A DNA stretch of 64,000 nucleotides from the NCBI GenBank assembly GCA_934668375.1, contig CAKUNF010000002.1:98148-162147 (forward strand), given 5' to 3'. A model generated the notes under the pieces. That model saw only the letters and a program-made list of their open reading frames with translations, ran no database searches and was not told where the DNA came from. The DNA is from an uncultured Parolsenella sp. GTDB lineage: Bacteria > Actinomycetota > Coriobacteriia > Coriobacteriales > Atopobiaceae. The translations under genes and the position numbers were made by a program. Positions 28,922-37,435 of the stretch are shown piece after piece; position 1 is the first letter of the stretch; each line of letters opens with the position of its first letter.

Positions 28922-29707
28922 ATGGACCTACTCGCCGCGCTGCCCCTGCCGCCCTGGACGCTGCTGCTTCTCCTGGCGATGTGCTTTCTCGCGGGCTTCG
29001 TGGACGCGGTGGCCGGCGGAGGCGGGCTCATCTCGCTGCCGGCGTTTCTCGCATGCGGGCTGCCCTCCCACGTGGCGTTTGCGTGCAACAAGTGCCAGAG
29101 CGCCATCGGCACCACGTTCTCCACGGCCCGCTACCTGCGCGGCGGAGCGGTTGACCTCGCGGCGGCGGGGGTTGCCGCGGTGGGCGCGTTCATCGGCAGC
29201 GGCGTCGCGAGCTCGCTTCTGCTGTTCGTGCCGGACGGCGTGTTTCGCGTCATCGTGATCTGCGTGCTGCCCGTGGCGGCCATAGTCATCCTCACCCGGC
29301 ACGGCGACGCGCTTGCCACCGACCGCTCGCGGGAGATTCCCGCCAAGAGGCGCCTCGTCGTCTCCGCGCTCATCGGCCTTCTCATCGGTGCGTACGACGG
29401 GCTCGTGGGACCCGGCACCGGGACGTTTGCGATCATCGCGTTCAACCTGGCGCTGCGCTATGACCTCAGGCGCGCCGGCGGCAACGCGAAGGTGATGAAC
29501 CTCGCGAGCAACTACGCCTCGTTTGCCGTCATGCTCGCGGCCGGAAAGATCGACTTCGCCATCGCGCTGCCCGCGGCCGTGTTCAGCGTGGCGGGGCATA
29601 CAATCGGCTCGGGCATGGCGCTCAGGCGCGGGGCGCGCTTCATCCAGCCCATGCTCGTGGGCGTGCTCGCGCTTTTGCTCGTAAACCTCGCCTCGCAGCT
29701 GCTCTAG
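28922..29707 (+). CDS. TauE/SafE-family membrane permease
   Basis: 261 residues with about eight hydrophobic helices. It has the family pattern GFVDAVAGGGGLISLPA near the start and a second related half (GAYDGLVGPGTGTF). The family exports sulfite, sulfoacetate or related small anions. The ATG at 28922 follows GGAAGGAGAAC. It is divergent from ppc and followed 115 bp later by a HAD phosphatase gene. No sulfur gene is adjacent, so the substrate is open. Confidence 0.88.
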   Translation: MDLLAALPLPPWTLLLLLAMCFLAGFVDAVAGGGGLISLPAFLACGLPSHVAFACNKCQSAIGTTFSTARYLRGGAVDLAAAGVAAVGAFIGSGVASSLLLFVPDGVFRVIVICVLPVAAIVILTRHGDALATDRSREIPAKRRLVVSALIGLLIGAYDGLVGPGTGTFAIIAFNLALRYDLRRAGGNAKVMNLASNYASFAVMLAAGKIDFAIALPAAVFSVAGHTIGSGMALRRGARFIQPMLVGVLALLLVNLASQLL

Positions 29708-29740
29708 GGCGCTCCGGGAGGACGGGCCGCAGACGCCAGG

Positions 29741-29790
29741 GACCGGAAGCCCCAGACCGGGAGCCCCAGGGGCCGGGAGCCCCAGGAGCA
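29741..29790 (+). repeat. Short tandem repeat of CCGGGAGCCCCAG
   Basis: Three near-identical copies of CCGGAAGCCCCAG / CCGGGAGCCCCAG in a row within the gap between the TauE-like and HAD genes. A slippage product is likely. Confidence 0.6.
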
Positions 29791-29822
29791 CGCAATCCAT
29801 AACGCCGCAGCTAGGAGACACA

Positions 29823-30479
29823 TTGACCCACTACTCAACCGTCATCTTTGACCTGGACGGAACACTGCTCGAGACGCTCGAGGACCTCCACCTCACGCTC
29901 AACCACACGCTCGAGACGCTCGGAATGCCCGTGCGCACGCTGGAGGAGACCCGCTCCTTCGTGGGCAACGGCATCCGCAGGCTCATCGAGCGCGCCGTGC
30001 CCGCCGGCACTGGCGAGGACGCGATCGCCGAGGCAAACGCCGAGTTCGACCGCCACTACGCCGCACACTGCAACGACCACACGCACCCCTACCCCGGCGT
30101 GCTCGAGCTTCTCGCGCGTCTGCGCGAGCGGGGCGTGAGGCTGGCCGTGGTCTCCAACAAGACGCAGTACGCCGTGGACGAGCTCGTGGGCATCCACTTT
30201 GCGGGCGCATTCGACGCCGTGGTGGGCGTGCGGGAGGGCGTCGCGAGAAAGCCCGCCCGTGACATGGTCGACGTGGCGCTTGTCGAGATGGGCGGCGCGG
30301 AGGCGGGCGCGGCCGTCTACGTGGGAGACTCCGAGGTGGACGTTGCCACGGCAGCGGCCGCCGAGCTTCCCTGCCTCTCCGTGAGCTGGGGCTTCCGCAC
30401 GCCGGCGCAACTGCGCGAGGCCGGCGCCACCACCATCTGCGCCACCGCCGAGGAGCTGGAGGCAGCCCTTCTCGCCTAG
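29823..30479 (+). CDS. HAD-family phosphatase (phosphoglycolate phosphatase-like)
   Basis: 218 residues. The nucleophile motif is FDLDGTLLET, the cap domain follows, motif II is VVSNKT, Lys motif is RKPARD, and motif IV is YVGDSEVDVATA. This is the Gph/PGP subgroup that clears phosphoglycolate and similar small phosphates, though specificity varies. It starts at a TTG (29823) after CTAGGAGACACA, since no ATG or GTG precedes the DxD strand. A family A repeat pair follows its stop. Confidence 0.88.
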   Translation: MTHYSTVIFDLDGTLLETLEDLHLTLNHTLETLGMPVRTLEETRSFVGNGIRRLIERAVPAGTGEDAIAEANAEFDRHYAAHCNDHTHPYPGVLELLARLRERGVRLAVVSNKTQYAVDELVGIHFAGAFDAVVGVREGVARKPARDMVDVALVEMGGAEAGAAVYVGDSEVDVATAAAAELPCLSVSWGFRTPAQLREAGATTICATAEELEAALLA

Positions 30480-30494
30480 CCGGGAGCCAAAGAG

Positions 30495-30557
30495 GTGACA
30501 GTTTGACCCCGTCCCCACGTGTCACCGTGACAGTTGGGGACGGGGTCAAACTGTCAC
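30495..30557. repeat. Repeat family A, inverted pair
   Basis: Units 30495-30525 and 30527-30557, facing each other with one base between, downstream of the HAD gene and 100 bp before the second sulfhydrylase. Confidence 0.8.
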
Positions 30558-30583
30558 CCGCCACCCCGCGCTTGCCTAATTTC

Positions 30584-30601
30584 CTATTTTCCGTAGGTAT
30601 T
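30584..30601 (+). promoter_or_regulatory. Copy of the metY promoter motif
   Basis: CTATTTTCCGTAGGTATT matches the motif at 10288-10308 apart from three single-base gaps. It precedes the second O-acetylhomoserine sulfhydrylase by 60 bp. Confidence 0.5.
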
Positions 30602-30660
30602 AAGGCGTACCATAAACCGTGCAACTGATTCCAAGCACGCATCCGCACATGGAGGTACGC

Positions 30661-31935
30661 ATGTCCATCGACACCACTTGCGTCCAGGGCGGCTATCGCC
30701 CCGGCAACGGCGAGCCGCGCCAGCTCCCCATCATCCAGAGCACCACGTTCAAGTACGACACCTCTGAGCAGATGGGTCGCCTGTTTGACCTCGAGGAGCC
30801 CGGCTACTTCTACACGCGCCTGCAGAACCCCACGAACGACGCCGTGGCCGCCAAGATCGCCGAGCTCGAGGGCGGCACCGCCGGCATGCTCACGAGCTCC
30901 GGCCAGGCCGCGAACTTCTTTGCGCTGTTCAACATCTGCGAGGCGGGCAGTCACGTGGTGGCGAGCTCTGCCATCTACGGCGGCACGTACAACCTGCTCG
31001 CCCACACCATGGCCAAGATGGGCATCGAGAGCACGTTCGTGGCGCCCGACTGCTCCGACGAGGAGCTCGAGGCGGCCTTCCGCCCCAACACGCGCGCCGT
31101 CTTTGGCGAGACGATCGCCAACCCCGCGCTCGCCGTTCTCGACATCGAGCGCTTCGCCGCCGCGGCCCACACGCACAACGTGCCGCTCATCGTTGACAAC
31201 ACGTTCCCCACACCGGTGAACTGCCGCCCCATCGAGTGGGGCGCCGACATCGTGACGCACTCCACCACCAAGTACATGGACGGCCATGGCGCGGGCGTGG
31301 GCGGCGCCATCGTGGACTCGGGCAAGTTCGACTGGATGGCCCACGCGGACCTCTTCCCCGGCCTCACGACGCCCGACGAGTCCTACCACGGCGTGGTCTA
31401 TGCGGAGAAGTTCGGCCTGGAGGGCGCCTTCATCACCAAGGCGACCTCGCAGCTCATGCGTGACTTTGGCTCCATCCAGAGCCCGCAGAACGCCTTCATC
31501 CTGAACCTTGGCCTGGAGAGCCTGCACGTGCGCGTGCCCAGGCACTGCGAGAACGGCATGGCCGTGGCCACGTTCCTGCAGGGCAGCGACAAGGTCTCCG
31601 GCGTGCGCTACCCGAGCCTGCCCGGCGACCCCTACCACGCGCTGGCCGAGAAGTACCTGCCAAACGGCTCGTGCGGCGTGGTGTCGTTCGAGCTGGCAGG
31701 CGGGCGCGAGGCGGCCGAGCGCTTCATGGCCGCGCTTAGAATCGCCGCCATCGAGACGCACGTGGCAGACGCCCGCACGTGCTGCCTGCACCCGGCGAGC
31801 TCCACGCACCGCCAGATGACCGACGACGAGCTCGTGGCCGCCGGAATATCGCCGGCCATGGTGCGCATGAGCTGCGGCCTCGAGGGCACCGACGACCTCA
31901 TCGCCGACATCGCCCAGGCCCTGGAGCACGCATAG
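30661..31935 (+). CDS. O-acetylhomoserine sulfhydrylase-type PLP enzyme, second copy
   Basis: 424 residues of the Cys/Met metabolism PLP family. TTCVQGGY at the N-terminus, SSGQAANFFAL, and the PLP lysine in HSTTKYMDGHGAG are visible; the C-terminal CLHPASSTHRQM loop is as in MetY. It may synthesise homocysteine, or act as a methionine gamma-lyase/cystathionine synthase; sequence alone leaves this open. The ATG at 30661 follows GGAGG at 30651. It lacks the leader peptide of the first copy but shares its upstream motif. A family A repeat begins at the base after its stop codon. Confidence 0.88.
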   Translation: MSIDTTCVQGGYRPGNGEPRQLPIIQSTTFKYDTSEQMGRLFDLEEPGYFYTRLQNPTNDAVAAKIAELEGGTAGMLTSSGQAANFFALFNICEAGSHVVASSAIYGGTYNLLAHTMAKMGIESTFVAPDCSDEELEAAFRPNTRAVFGETIANPALAVLDIERFAAAAHTHNVPLIVDNTFPTPVNCRPIEWGADIVTHSTTKYMDGHGAGVGGAIVDSGKFDWMAHADLFPGLTTPDESYHGVVYAEKFGLEGAFITKATSQLMRDFGSIQSPQNAFILNLGLESLHVRVPRHCENGMAVATFLQGSDKVSGVRYPSLPGDPYHALAEKYLPNGSCGVVSFELAGGREAAERFMAALRIAAIETHVADARTCCLHPASSTHRQMTDDELVAAGISPAMVRMSCGLEGTDDLIADIAQALEHA

Positions 31936-31966
31936 GTGACAGTTTGACCCCGTCCCCAAGTGTCAC
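31936..31966. repeat. Repeat family A, single unit abutting a stop codon
   Basis: Starts at the first base after the TAG of the sulfhydrylase gene. One unit only, ending TGTCAC. Confidence 0.8.
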
Positions 31967-31980
31967 CGGGGACGTAGACG

Positions 31981-32048
31981 CAAACTCCGCCTCCCGGGAT
32001 GGTTTCACGGCGAATCGGCCCCCGAAACGTCCCGAGGGGCGGAGTTTA
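31981..32048. repeat. Repeat family F (copy 2), hairpin element
   Basis: Same arms as 14613-14680 (AAACTCCGCCTCC and complement) with a different loop. It lies between two family A units. Confidence 0.7.
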
Positions 32049-32060
32049 CTTTGTCGAGCG

Positions 32061-32091
32061 GTGACAGTTTGACCCCGTCCCCAAGTGTCAC
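32061..32091. repeat. Repeat family A, single unit
   Basis: 31-bp unit from GTGACA to TGTCAC, 12 bp after the family F element. Confidence 0.8.
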
Positions 32092-32107
32092 CGCCGAGGG
32101 ACAAAAA

Positions 32108-32141
32108 GCCCCGCCCCTCGAGGGCTCTCGAGGGGCGGGGC
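32108..32141 (-). terminator. Terminator of the [FeFe] hydrogenase gene
   Basis: Perfect 15-bp arms (32108-32122 and 32127-32141) with a GGCT loop; on the minus strand it is followed by five T. Confidence 0.85.
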
Positions 32142-32169
32142 CTGTCGTGTCAGGCGTTGAGGGGCCGGG

Positions 32170-33792
32170 CTACTCCTTGGGCATCTGGGCGGCGTCGGTC
32201 TCGGCGACCTGCTCCTGCTCGTGCTTGCCGTCCTCCTCGCGCTCGAGCTCGGGGATGAGCATGCGGTAGGCGTTCTCGGTGGCGTTCTTGCGCGCGCTCT
32301 TCTTGGAGTACATCTTCACCGCGCCCGCGGACTTGGCAACGGCCTGCAGCGTGCCGGCGCCGGCCACGCAGCCGCCCGGGCACGCCATGCCCTCGAGCAG
32401 GTAGCCGTCGTACTTGCCCTTCACGGCCATCCTCATCATCTTGCGGCAGTCGTCGAGACCCTCGGCGTTTGCCACGTTGACCTCGCGCTCGGGGTAGCGA
32501 CGGTGGATCGCGTTCACCACGGCGTTGGCCACCCCACCTGCCACGGCAAAGCCACGGCCGTCGGCGCTCGCCACGTCAAAGTCGCCGCCCTCGCCCGCGA
32601 GCTTGGTGTAGTCGATGTCCTTGGCCTGCATCATGCCGGCCATCTCCTCGAACGTCAGCACGAAGTCGACCTCGCTCTTGACGCTCTTGCGCATGGCCTC
32701 GAGCTTCTTGGCCGAGCACGGCCCCACGAACACGATCTTTGCGTTGGGGTGCTGTCTGCGGATGAGCCTGGCCGTGAGCGTCATGGGCGTGAGCGCCATG
32801 GAGATGCACTCGGCGTGCTCCGGGAACTCCTTCTTTGCCATGACCGACCACGCCGGGCAGCAGGACGTGCCCATGAACGGAATCTTCTCCGGCACCTCCT
32901 CGAGGAAGTCCTCGGCCTCCTCAACCGTGCACAGGTCGGCGCCCAGGGCGACCTCCTCCATGCCGGCGAAGCCCAGCTCCTTGAAGGCCTCGCGCAGCTT
33001 GTCCACGTTGCCCTTGCCACCGAACTGCCCCACGAAGGCCGGCGCCACCTCGGCGATGACCTCGTCGCCGGCGTTGATGGCCATGATGGTCTGGAAGATC
33101 TGGCTCTTGTCGGCGATGGCGCCAAACGGGCAGTTCACGAGGCACTGGCCGCAGCTCACGCACTTCTCGTAGTCGATCTCTGCGCGGCCGTGCTCGTCGG
33201 AGCCGATGGCATGCATGCCACAGGCGTCTGCGCAGGGGCGCACGTGGTGGTGAATGGCGTGGTAGGGGCACACGTTGGCGCAGCGGCCGCACTTGATGCA
33301 CTTCTCGTGGTCGATGAACGCCTTCTTGTCCTTGAACGAGATGGCGCCCTTGGGGCAGATCTCTCGGCAGGGGTGCGCCAGGCAGCCCTGGCAGGCGTTG
33401 GGCATGACGCGATAGACGTTGTCCTCGCACGCGTTGCAGGCGAACTTGATGACGTTCACCAGCGGCGGCTCGTAGTAGGTCTCCGGCACGGCGGCCTTCT
33501 TGAGGCCGTCCGCCACGGACTCGGGACGATCGAGGTCCTGCAGCGGCAGGCCCATCGCCAGGCGGATGCGCTCCTGCACGATGGCGCGCTCGAGAAACAC
33601 CGACTCGCGGTACGTCGCCACGTCGCCGGGCACGATCTCGTACGGTAGCTGCTGGAGCTTGGCCGCCGTATCGTCAACGGACGCCTCGCCCTTGTCGTCG
33701 GCCGAGGCGTACGCGATCTTCGCGACCTCGGCAAAGACCCTGCGACGAATCTCCGTCAGGTTTGTGTACACGCCACGCATGGTTCCAGACAT
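32170..33792 (-). CDS. Monomeric [FeFe] hydrogenase, group B-like
   Basis: 540 residues. The N-terminal half has ferredoxin clusters: CNACEDNVY, CQGCLAHPCREICP, CIKCGRCANVCP and CVSCGQCLVNCP. The H-cluster motifs are TSCCPAW (309-315), PCSAKKLE (358-365) and GMACPGGC (468-475), so all four cluster cysteines are present. The Ala in TSCCPAW and the GPCSAKK form match group B rather than the best-studied group A enzymes. Group B members probably oxidise or evolve H2 with ferredoxin, but are little characterised. No HydEFG maturase is in the window. The last 40 residues are charged and probably unstructured. Confidence 0.88.
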   Translation of the reverse strand: MSGTMRGVYTNLTEIRRRVFAEVAKIAYASADDKGEASVDDTAAKLQQLPYEIVPGDVATYRESVFLERAIVQERIRLAMGLPLQDLDRPESVADGLKKAAVPETYYEPPLVNVIKFACNACEDNVYRVMPNACQGCLAHPCREICPKGAISFKDKKAFIDHEKCIKCGRCANVCPYHAIHHHVRPCADACGMHAIGSDEHGRAEIDYEKCVSCGQCLVNCPFGAIADKSQIFQTIMAINAGDEVIAEVAPAFVGQFGGKGNVDKLREAFKELGFAGMEEVALGADLCTVEEAEDFLEEVPEKIPFMGTSCCPAWSVMAKKEFPEHAECISMALTPMTLTARLIRRQHPNAKIVFVGPCSAKKLEAMRKSVKSEVDFVLTFEEMAGMMQAKDIDYTKLAGEGGDFDVASADGRGFAVAGGVANAVVNAIHRRYPEREVNVANAEGLDDCRKMMRMAVKGKYDGYLLEGMACPGGCVAGAGTLQAVAKSAGAVKMYSKKSARKNATENAYRMLIPELEREEDGKHEQEQVAETDAAQMPKE

Positions 33793-33949
33793 GGAAGTCC
33801 TCTCCTAGAAGGTTGCCCCATCCCCATGGGGCCACGGGCGCGCGGCATCCCCATGCCCGGCGGCTCGCGTGTCTTGTCCGGCGCCTGCGCAGCGAGGGAC
33901 CTTCGCGCGCAGATGCCTAGATAGTCGTGTACATCTTAGCAGCTAGACG

Positions 33950-34687
33950 CTAGCGCGGAAAATAAACGGAATAGCGTTCGGGATACGGAACGGCAAGCTC
34001 GAGACGCTCACCCGTGACGGGGTGCACGAGCTTCTCGGAGGCGGCGTGCAGCATGAGCGGCGTCTTGCCGGCGCGGTCTGCGGGCACGCCGTAGAGGGCG
34101 TCTCCCACGATCGGGTAGCCGCGGCTTGCGAGATGCACGCGGATCTGGTGGCGTCGGCCCGTCTCGAGCACGAGCTCGAGCAGGGAGAGGCGGGCGCGGC
34201 GCGGGCCCGCCACGTCCAGCACGCGCACGCGGGTGCGGCTTGGCTTGCCGTGGGCGTCCACGCGCATGCGGCGGGCGTCGTGGCGGTCGCGGGCGATGGG
34301 CGCCTCTATCACGCGCAGGTCATCGGGCACCTCGCCGCGCACGATGGCAAGGTAGCGCTTCTCGATGCCGTCATGGCTGGCAACGAGCGCGTCCAGCTTG
34401 GGCTGCACGGCCTTGTCCAGGCTGAAGAGCACGAGGCCAGTCGTCTCGGCGTCCAGGCGCTGCACGGCCTGGAGCTGGGCGGCGGCCGTCTCGCGGCCCT
34501 CGCGGGCCAGGTGGGCCCGCACGGCGTCCGTGAGCGTGAGCGCGCCCGTGCCGTCCGCGTGCACGATGAGCCCGGCGGGCTTGTCGGCCGCGAGGAGCCA
34601 CTCGTCCTCGTAGACGACGGCCGGCGCCGCGGGGGCCTCGTGGGTCCCAGCGGCGCCGGCGACGTCGTGCTGTCTGTTGGTGCCCAC
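33950..34687 (-). CDS. RluA-family pseudouridine synthase
   Basis: 245 residues. The catalytic Asp lies in QRLDAETTGLVLF, with the family's DKPAGLIVH at the N-terminus and RHQIRVHLASRGYPIVGDALYG towards the C-terminus. It converts uridine in rRNA or tRNA to pseudouridine. It has no N-terminal S4 domain. A GTG start at 34687 lies one base after the hisS stop, with no ribosome site, so translation is probably coupled to hisS. The target base cannot be told. Confidence 0.88.
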   Translation of the reverse strand: MGTNRQHDVAGAAGTHEAPAAPAVVYEDEWLLAADKPAGLIVHADGTGALTLTDAVRAHLAREGRETAAAQLQAVQRLDAETTGLVLFSLDKAVQPKLDALVASHDGIEKRYLAIVRGEVPDDLRVIEAPIARDRHDARRMRVDAHGKPSRTRVRVLDVAGPRRARLSLLELVLETGRRHQIRVHLASRGYPIVGDALYGVPADRAGKTPLMLHAASEKLVHPVTGERLELAVPYPERYSVYFPR

Positions 34688-34688
34688 G

Positions 34689-36005
34689 CTAGGCGAGGCG
34701 CTCGGCCACGGCGCCCGCGAGCTCGGTCATGGGAACGCTCGTCTGCTCGTGCGTGGCCATGTCGCGGATCGTGGCCGTGTGGGCGGCCACCTCGTCCGGA
34801 CCGATGACGACGCACAGCGTGGCGTTGTGCTTGTCGGCCTGCTTGAACTGGGCCTTGAGCGAGCGGCCCTGGTAGTCCGCCTCCGTGCGGATGCCCGCGC
34901 GGCGCAGCGCCAGCGTGGCCGAGAACACGGCCGGGCGCAGGCTCGCCTCGGTGCCGGCCACGTAGACGCAGCCCGGCTCCTCGCCGCCCAGGTTCACCCC
35001 TTCCGCCTCGAGCGCGAGCATGATGCGCTCGAAGCCCACGGCAAAGCCGATGCCCGGCGTGGGCTTGCCGCCCTCGAGCTCCATGAGGCCGTCGTAGCGG
35101 CCACCGCCACCGATGGCGCCGATGGCGGGGTCGGGCGTGTAGTCGACCTCGAACACGGTGCGCGTGTAGTAGTCCAGGCCGCGCACGAGCGTGGGGTCCT
35201 CCTCGTAGGAGACGCCTGCCTCGTCCAGGTAGCGCTTGACCTGGGCGTAGTGCTCGGCACAATCCTCGCACAGGTTGTCGTGGGCAAGCGGGGCGTCCGC
35301 CATGACCTCGCGGCAGTGCTCGTTCTTGCAGTCGAAGGCCCGCAGCGGGTTTATCTCGGCGCGCTCGCGGCACTCATCGCACATCTCGTCGGCATGGTCG
35401 AGAATGAACTGGCGGACCTTCTCGCGGTAGGCCGGGCGGCACGCGGCGTCACCCATGGAGTTGATGGCCAGGTGCAGGTGGGAGGGGTCGATGCCCAGCG
35501 CGCGGTAGAAGTCCATGAGGATGATGATGACTTCCGCATCGGCCGCCGGGTCCGGGGCGCCCAGCCACTCGACGCCCACCTGGTGGAACTGGCGCAGGCG
35601 GCCCTTCTGCGGACGCTCGCCGCGAAACATCGGCTCGGCGTACCAGAGCTTGACCGGGGCGCCACCCTGCGGCACGAAGCTGTTCTCCACGGCCGCGCGC
35701 ACCACGCCGGCCGTGCCCTCGGGGCGCATGGCGAGGCGCTGCTTGGGCTTGAGGCCCGCGTCGGTGCCGGCCGAGAACACGCGGTCCAGCAGCGCGCCAG
35801 AGAACACGCGGAACATCTCCTTGCGCACGACGTCCGTGGACTCGCCGATGCCGTGGACAAACGTGGACACCTGCTCCATCGCCGGCGTCTCGATGGCGTC
35901 AAAGCCGTATGGCGCAAACGTCTGCCGTGCCACGGCCTGCATGCGCTCCCAGGCACGCATGCGCGCGCCAAACAGGTCCTCGGTGCCCTCTGCCTTGTTC
36001 GCCAT
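34689..36005 (-). CDS. hisS: Histidyl-tRNA synthetase
   Basis: 438 residues, class II synthetase. Motif 2 is FRGERPQKGRLRQFHQ, the histidine-specific loop is LVRGLDYYTRTVFE, motif 3 is GIGFAVGFERIMLA, and the C-terminal anticodon-binding domain starts near CVYVAGTEA. It starts at the ATG at 36005 (MANKAEGTEDLFG), preceded by GAGGGAGCC. It is followed by the RluA gene in an apparent two-gene operon. An insertion with paired cysteines (MCDECRERAEI, CEDCAEHY) may bind zinc. Confidence 0.95.
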   Translation of the reverse strand: MANKAEGTEDLFGARMRAWERMQAVARQTFAPYGFDAIETPAMEQVSTFVHGIGESTDVVRKEMFRVFSGALLDRVFSAGTDAGLKPKQRLAMRPEGTAGVVRAAVENSFVPQGGAPVKLWYAEPMFRGERPQKGRLRQFHQVGVEWLGAPDPAADAEVIIILMDFYRALGIDPSHLHLAINSMGDAACRPAYREKVRQFILDHADEMCDECRERAEINPLRAFDCKNEHCREVMADAPLAHDNLCEDCAEHYAQVKRYLDEAGVSYEEDPTLVRGLDYYTRTVFEVDYTPDPAIGAIGGGGRYDGLMELEGGKPTPGIGFAVGFERIMLALEAEGVNLGGEEPGCVYVAGTEASLRPAVFSATLALRRAGIRTEADYQGRSLKAQFKQADKHNATLCVVIGPDEVAAHTATIRDMATHEQTSVPMTELAGAVAERLA

Positions 36006-36133
36006 GTGGCTCCCTCTCACTCGTTGGTTCAACTGGTTGAGTATAGCGCGGGCGACGCCCCGGACGCGGGTGGCAGCGCGTTCTCGCGCTATCATGGCGA
36101 GCGTGAAAAGAACCCGAGTGCGAGGAGACCCAC

Positions 36134-37201
36134 ATGCACCTGTTCCGCAACGACTACTCCGAGGGCGCGGCGCCCCAGGTCATGGCAGCCGTCGCCGCGT
36201 GCGGCAGCGAGCAGAGCGTTGGCTACACGGAGGGCGACGCCCACTGCGAGCACGCGCGCGAGCTCATCCGCCAGGCGTGCGCCTGCCCGGACGCCATGGT
36301 CGAGTTCTGCATCGGCGGCACGAGCGCCAACGTCGTCTGCCTGTCCGGCATGCTACGCGACTGGGAGGGCGTCATCTGCACGCCCGACGCCCACATCGTC
36401 GTTCACGAGACGGGCGCGCTGGCCGCCACCGGCCGCACGTCGCTGGCCACTGACGACGCGGACGGCTTCCTCACGCCGGAGGCCGCAGAGCGCGTCTACC
36501 AGTTCCAGATGGGCACGGGCCGCCACATGACGCGCCCGGCCGCCATCTACATCACGGACACCACCGAGCTTGGCGGCGTGTGGACCCGCGAGCGCCTCGA
36601 CGCCATCTGCGACTGGGCGCGCAGCCACGACCTGGGCATCTTCCTGGACGGCGCGCGCCTGGGCAGCGCGCTCACCGCTCCGGGCAACGACCTTTCGCTC
36701 GCCCACATCGCGAGCCGCGTGGACGCCTTCTACATCGGCGGCACCAAGAACGGCATGCTCATGGGCGAGGCCATCGTCATCTGCGGCCACGGCAGCCACG
36801 CGCAGCGCCTGCGCGAGTCGTTCCCCTTCCTGCAGAAGGAGCGCGGCGGGCTTCTCGCAAAGGGCTTTCTGCTCGGCGCACAGTTCGAGGCGGCGTTCGC
36901 GGACGCTGGCGACGGCACCGAGGCGCTCTACTGGCAGCTCGCGCGCCACGCCAACGAGTGCGCCACGCGCCTGCGCGAGGGCCTCGTGGCAGCTGGCTAT
37001 GGGCTGTACGGCAACTCGACGAGCAACCAGGTCTTCGTCACGGTGAGCGAGGCGCAGGAGGCCCGCTTTGCCGAGGCCGCCGGCTGCGAGACGTTCTACG
37101 TGCTGGAAGACGGCCGGCGCGTCATCCGCTTCGTGTGCTCGTGGGCCACGGCCGCCGCAGACGTCGACGAGCTTCTCGCCCTCGCGCGCGAGCTGGCGTA
37201 G
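36134..37201 (+). CDS. Threonine aldolase family protein (beta-eliminating lyase)
   Basis: 355 residues of the fold-I PLP family. The start HLFRNDYSEGAAPQV, the GGTSANVV cofactor region, FLDGARLGSAL and the PLP lysine in YIGGTKNGM are all as in low-specificity L-threonine aldolase, which splits threonine to glycine and acetaldehyde. The ATG at 36134 follows GAGGAGACC. It is divergent from hisS and ends at a strong terminator. Other beta-elimination activities in this family cannot be excluded. Confidence 0.88.
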   Translation: MHLFRNDYSEGAAPQVMAAVAACGSEQSVGYTEGDAHCEHARELIRQACACPDAMVEFCIGGTSANVVCLSGMLRDWEGVICTPDAHIVVHETGALAATGRTSLATDDADGFLTPEAAERVYQFQMGTGRHMTRPAAIYITDTTELGGVWTRERLDAICDWARSHDLGIFLDGARLGSALTAPGNDLSLAHIASRVDAFYIGGTKNGMLMGEAIVICGHGSHAQRLRESFPFLQKERGGLLAKGFLLGAQFEAAFADAGDGTEALYWQLARHANECATRLREGLVAAGYGLYGNSTSNQVFVTVSEAQEARFAEAAGCETFYVLEDGRRVIRFVCSWATAAADVDELLALARELA

Positions 37202-37228
37202 CGCCCGCAACGTACGATCGTCATGCAG

Positions 37229-37266
37229 ATGGGCCCGGGAGGATCGCTCCTCTCGGGCCCATTTTT
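37229..37266 (+). terminator. Terminator of the threonine aldolase gene
   Basis: ATGGGCCCG (37229) pairs with CGGGCCCAT (ending 37262), with further inner GGAGGA/TCCTC pairing, followed by five T. Confidence 0.85.
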
Positions 37267-37274
37267 GCATCCAT

Positions 37275-37414
37275 TTGGCAGCATAATGACGAAATTCCGA
37301 GGCTAAATCAGACCATCCAAAGTAGCTCGAATATGTGCAAGCTCTCTACCAGGGACTTTGTGGAGGCACGCACCGTCTCTACTCGAGAGGTGCGAATATA
37401 GCCTCGGAATTTCG
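37275..37414. repeat. Inverted-repeat element, possible TTGGCA family member
   Basis: TTGGCA at 37275 is followed after 9 bp by a 16-bp arm (37290-37305, CGAAATTCCGAGGCTA) whose exact complement lies at 37399-37414. The 93-bp interior has no gene. It fills the gap between the threonine aldolase and EamA genes. The left end resembles the elements at 6478 and 58990; the right end lacks their TGCCA. Confidence 0.5.
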
Positions 37415-37435
37415 AAAGAAGCACCTCCTTGGGAG

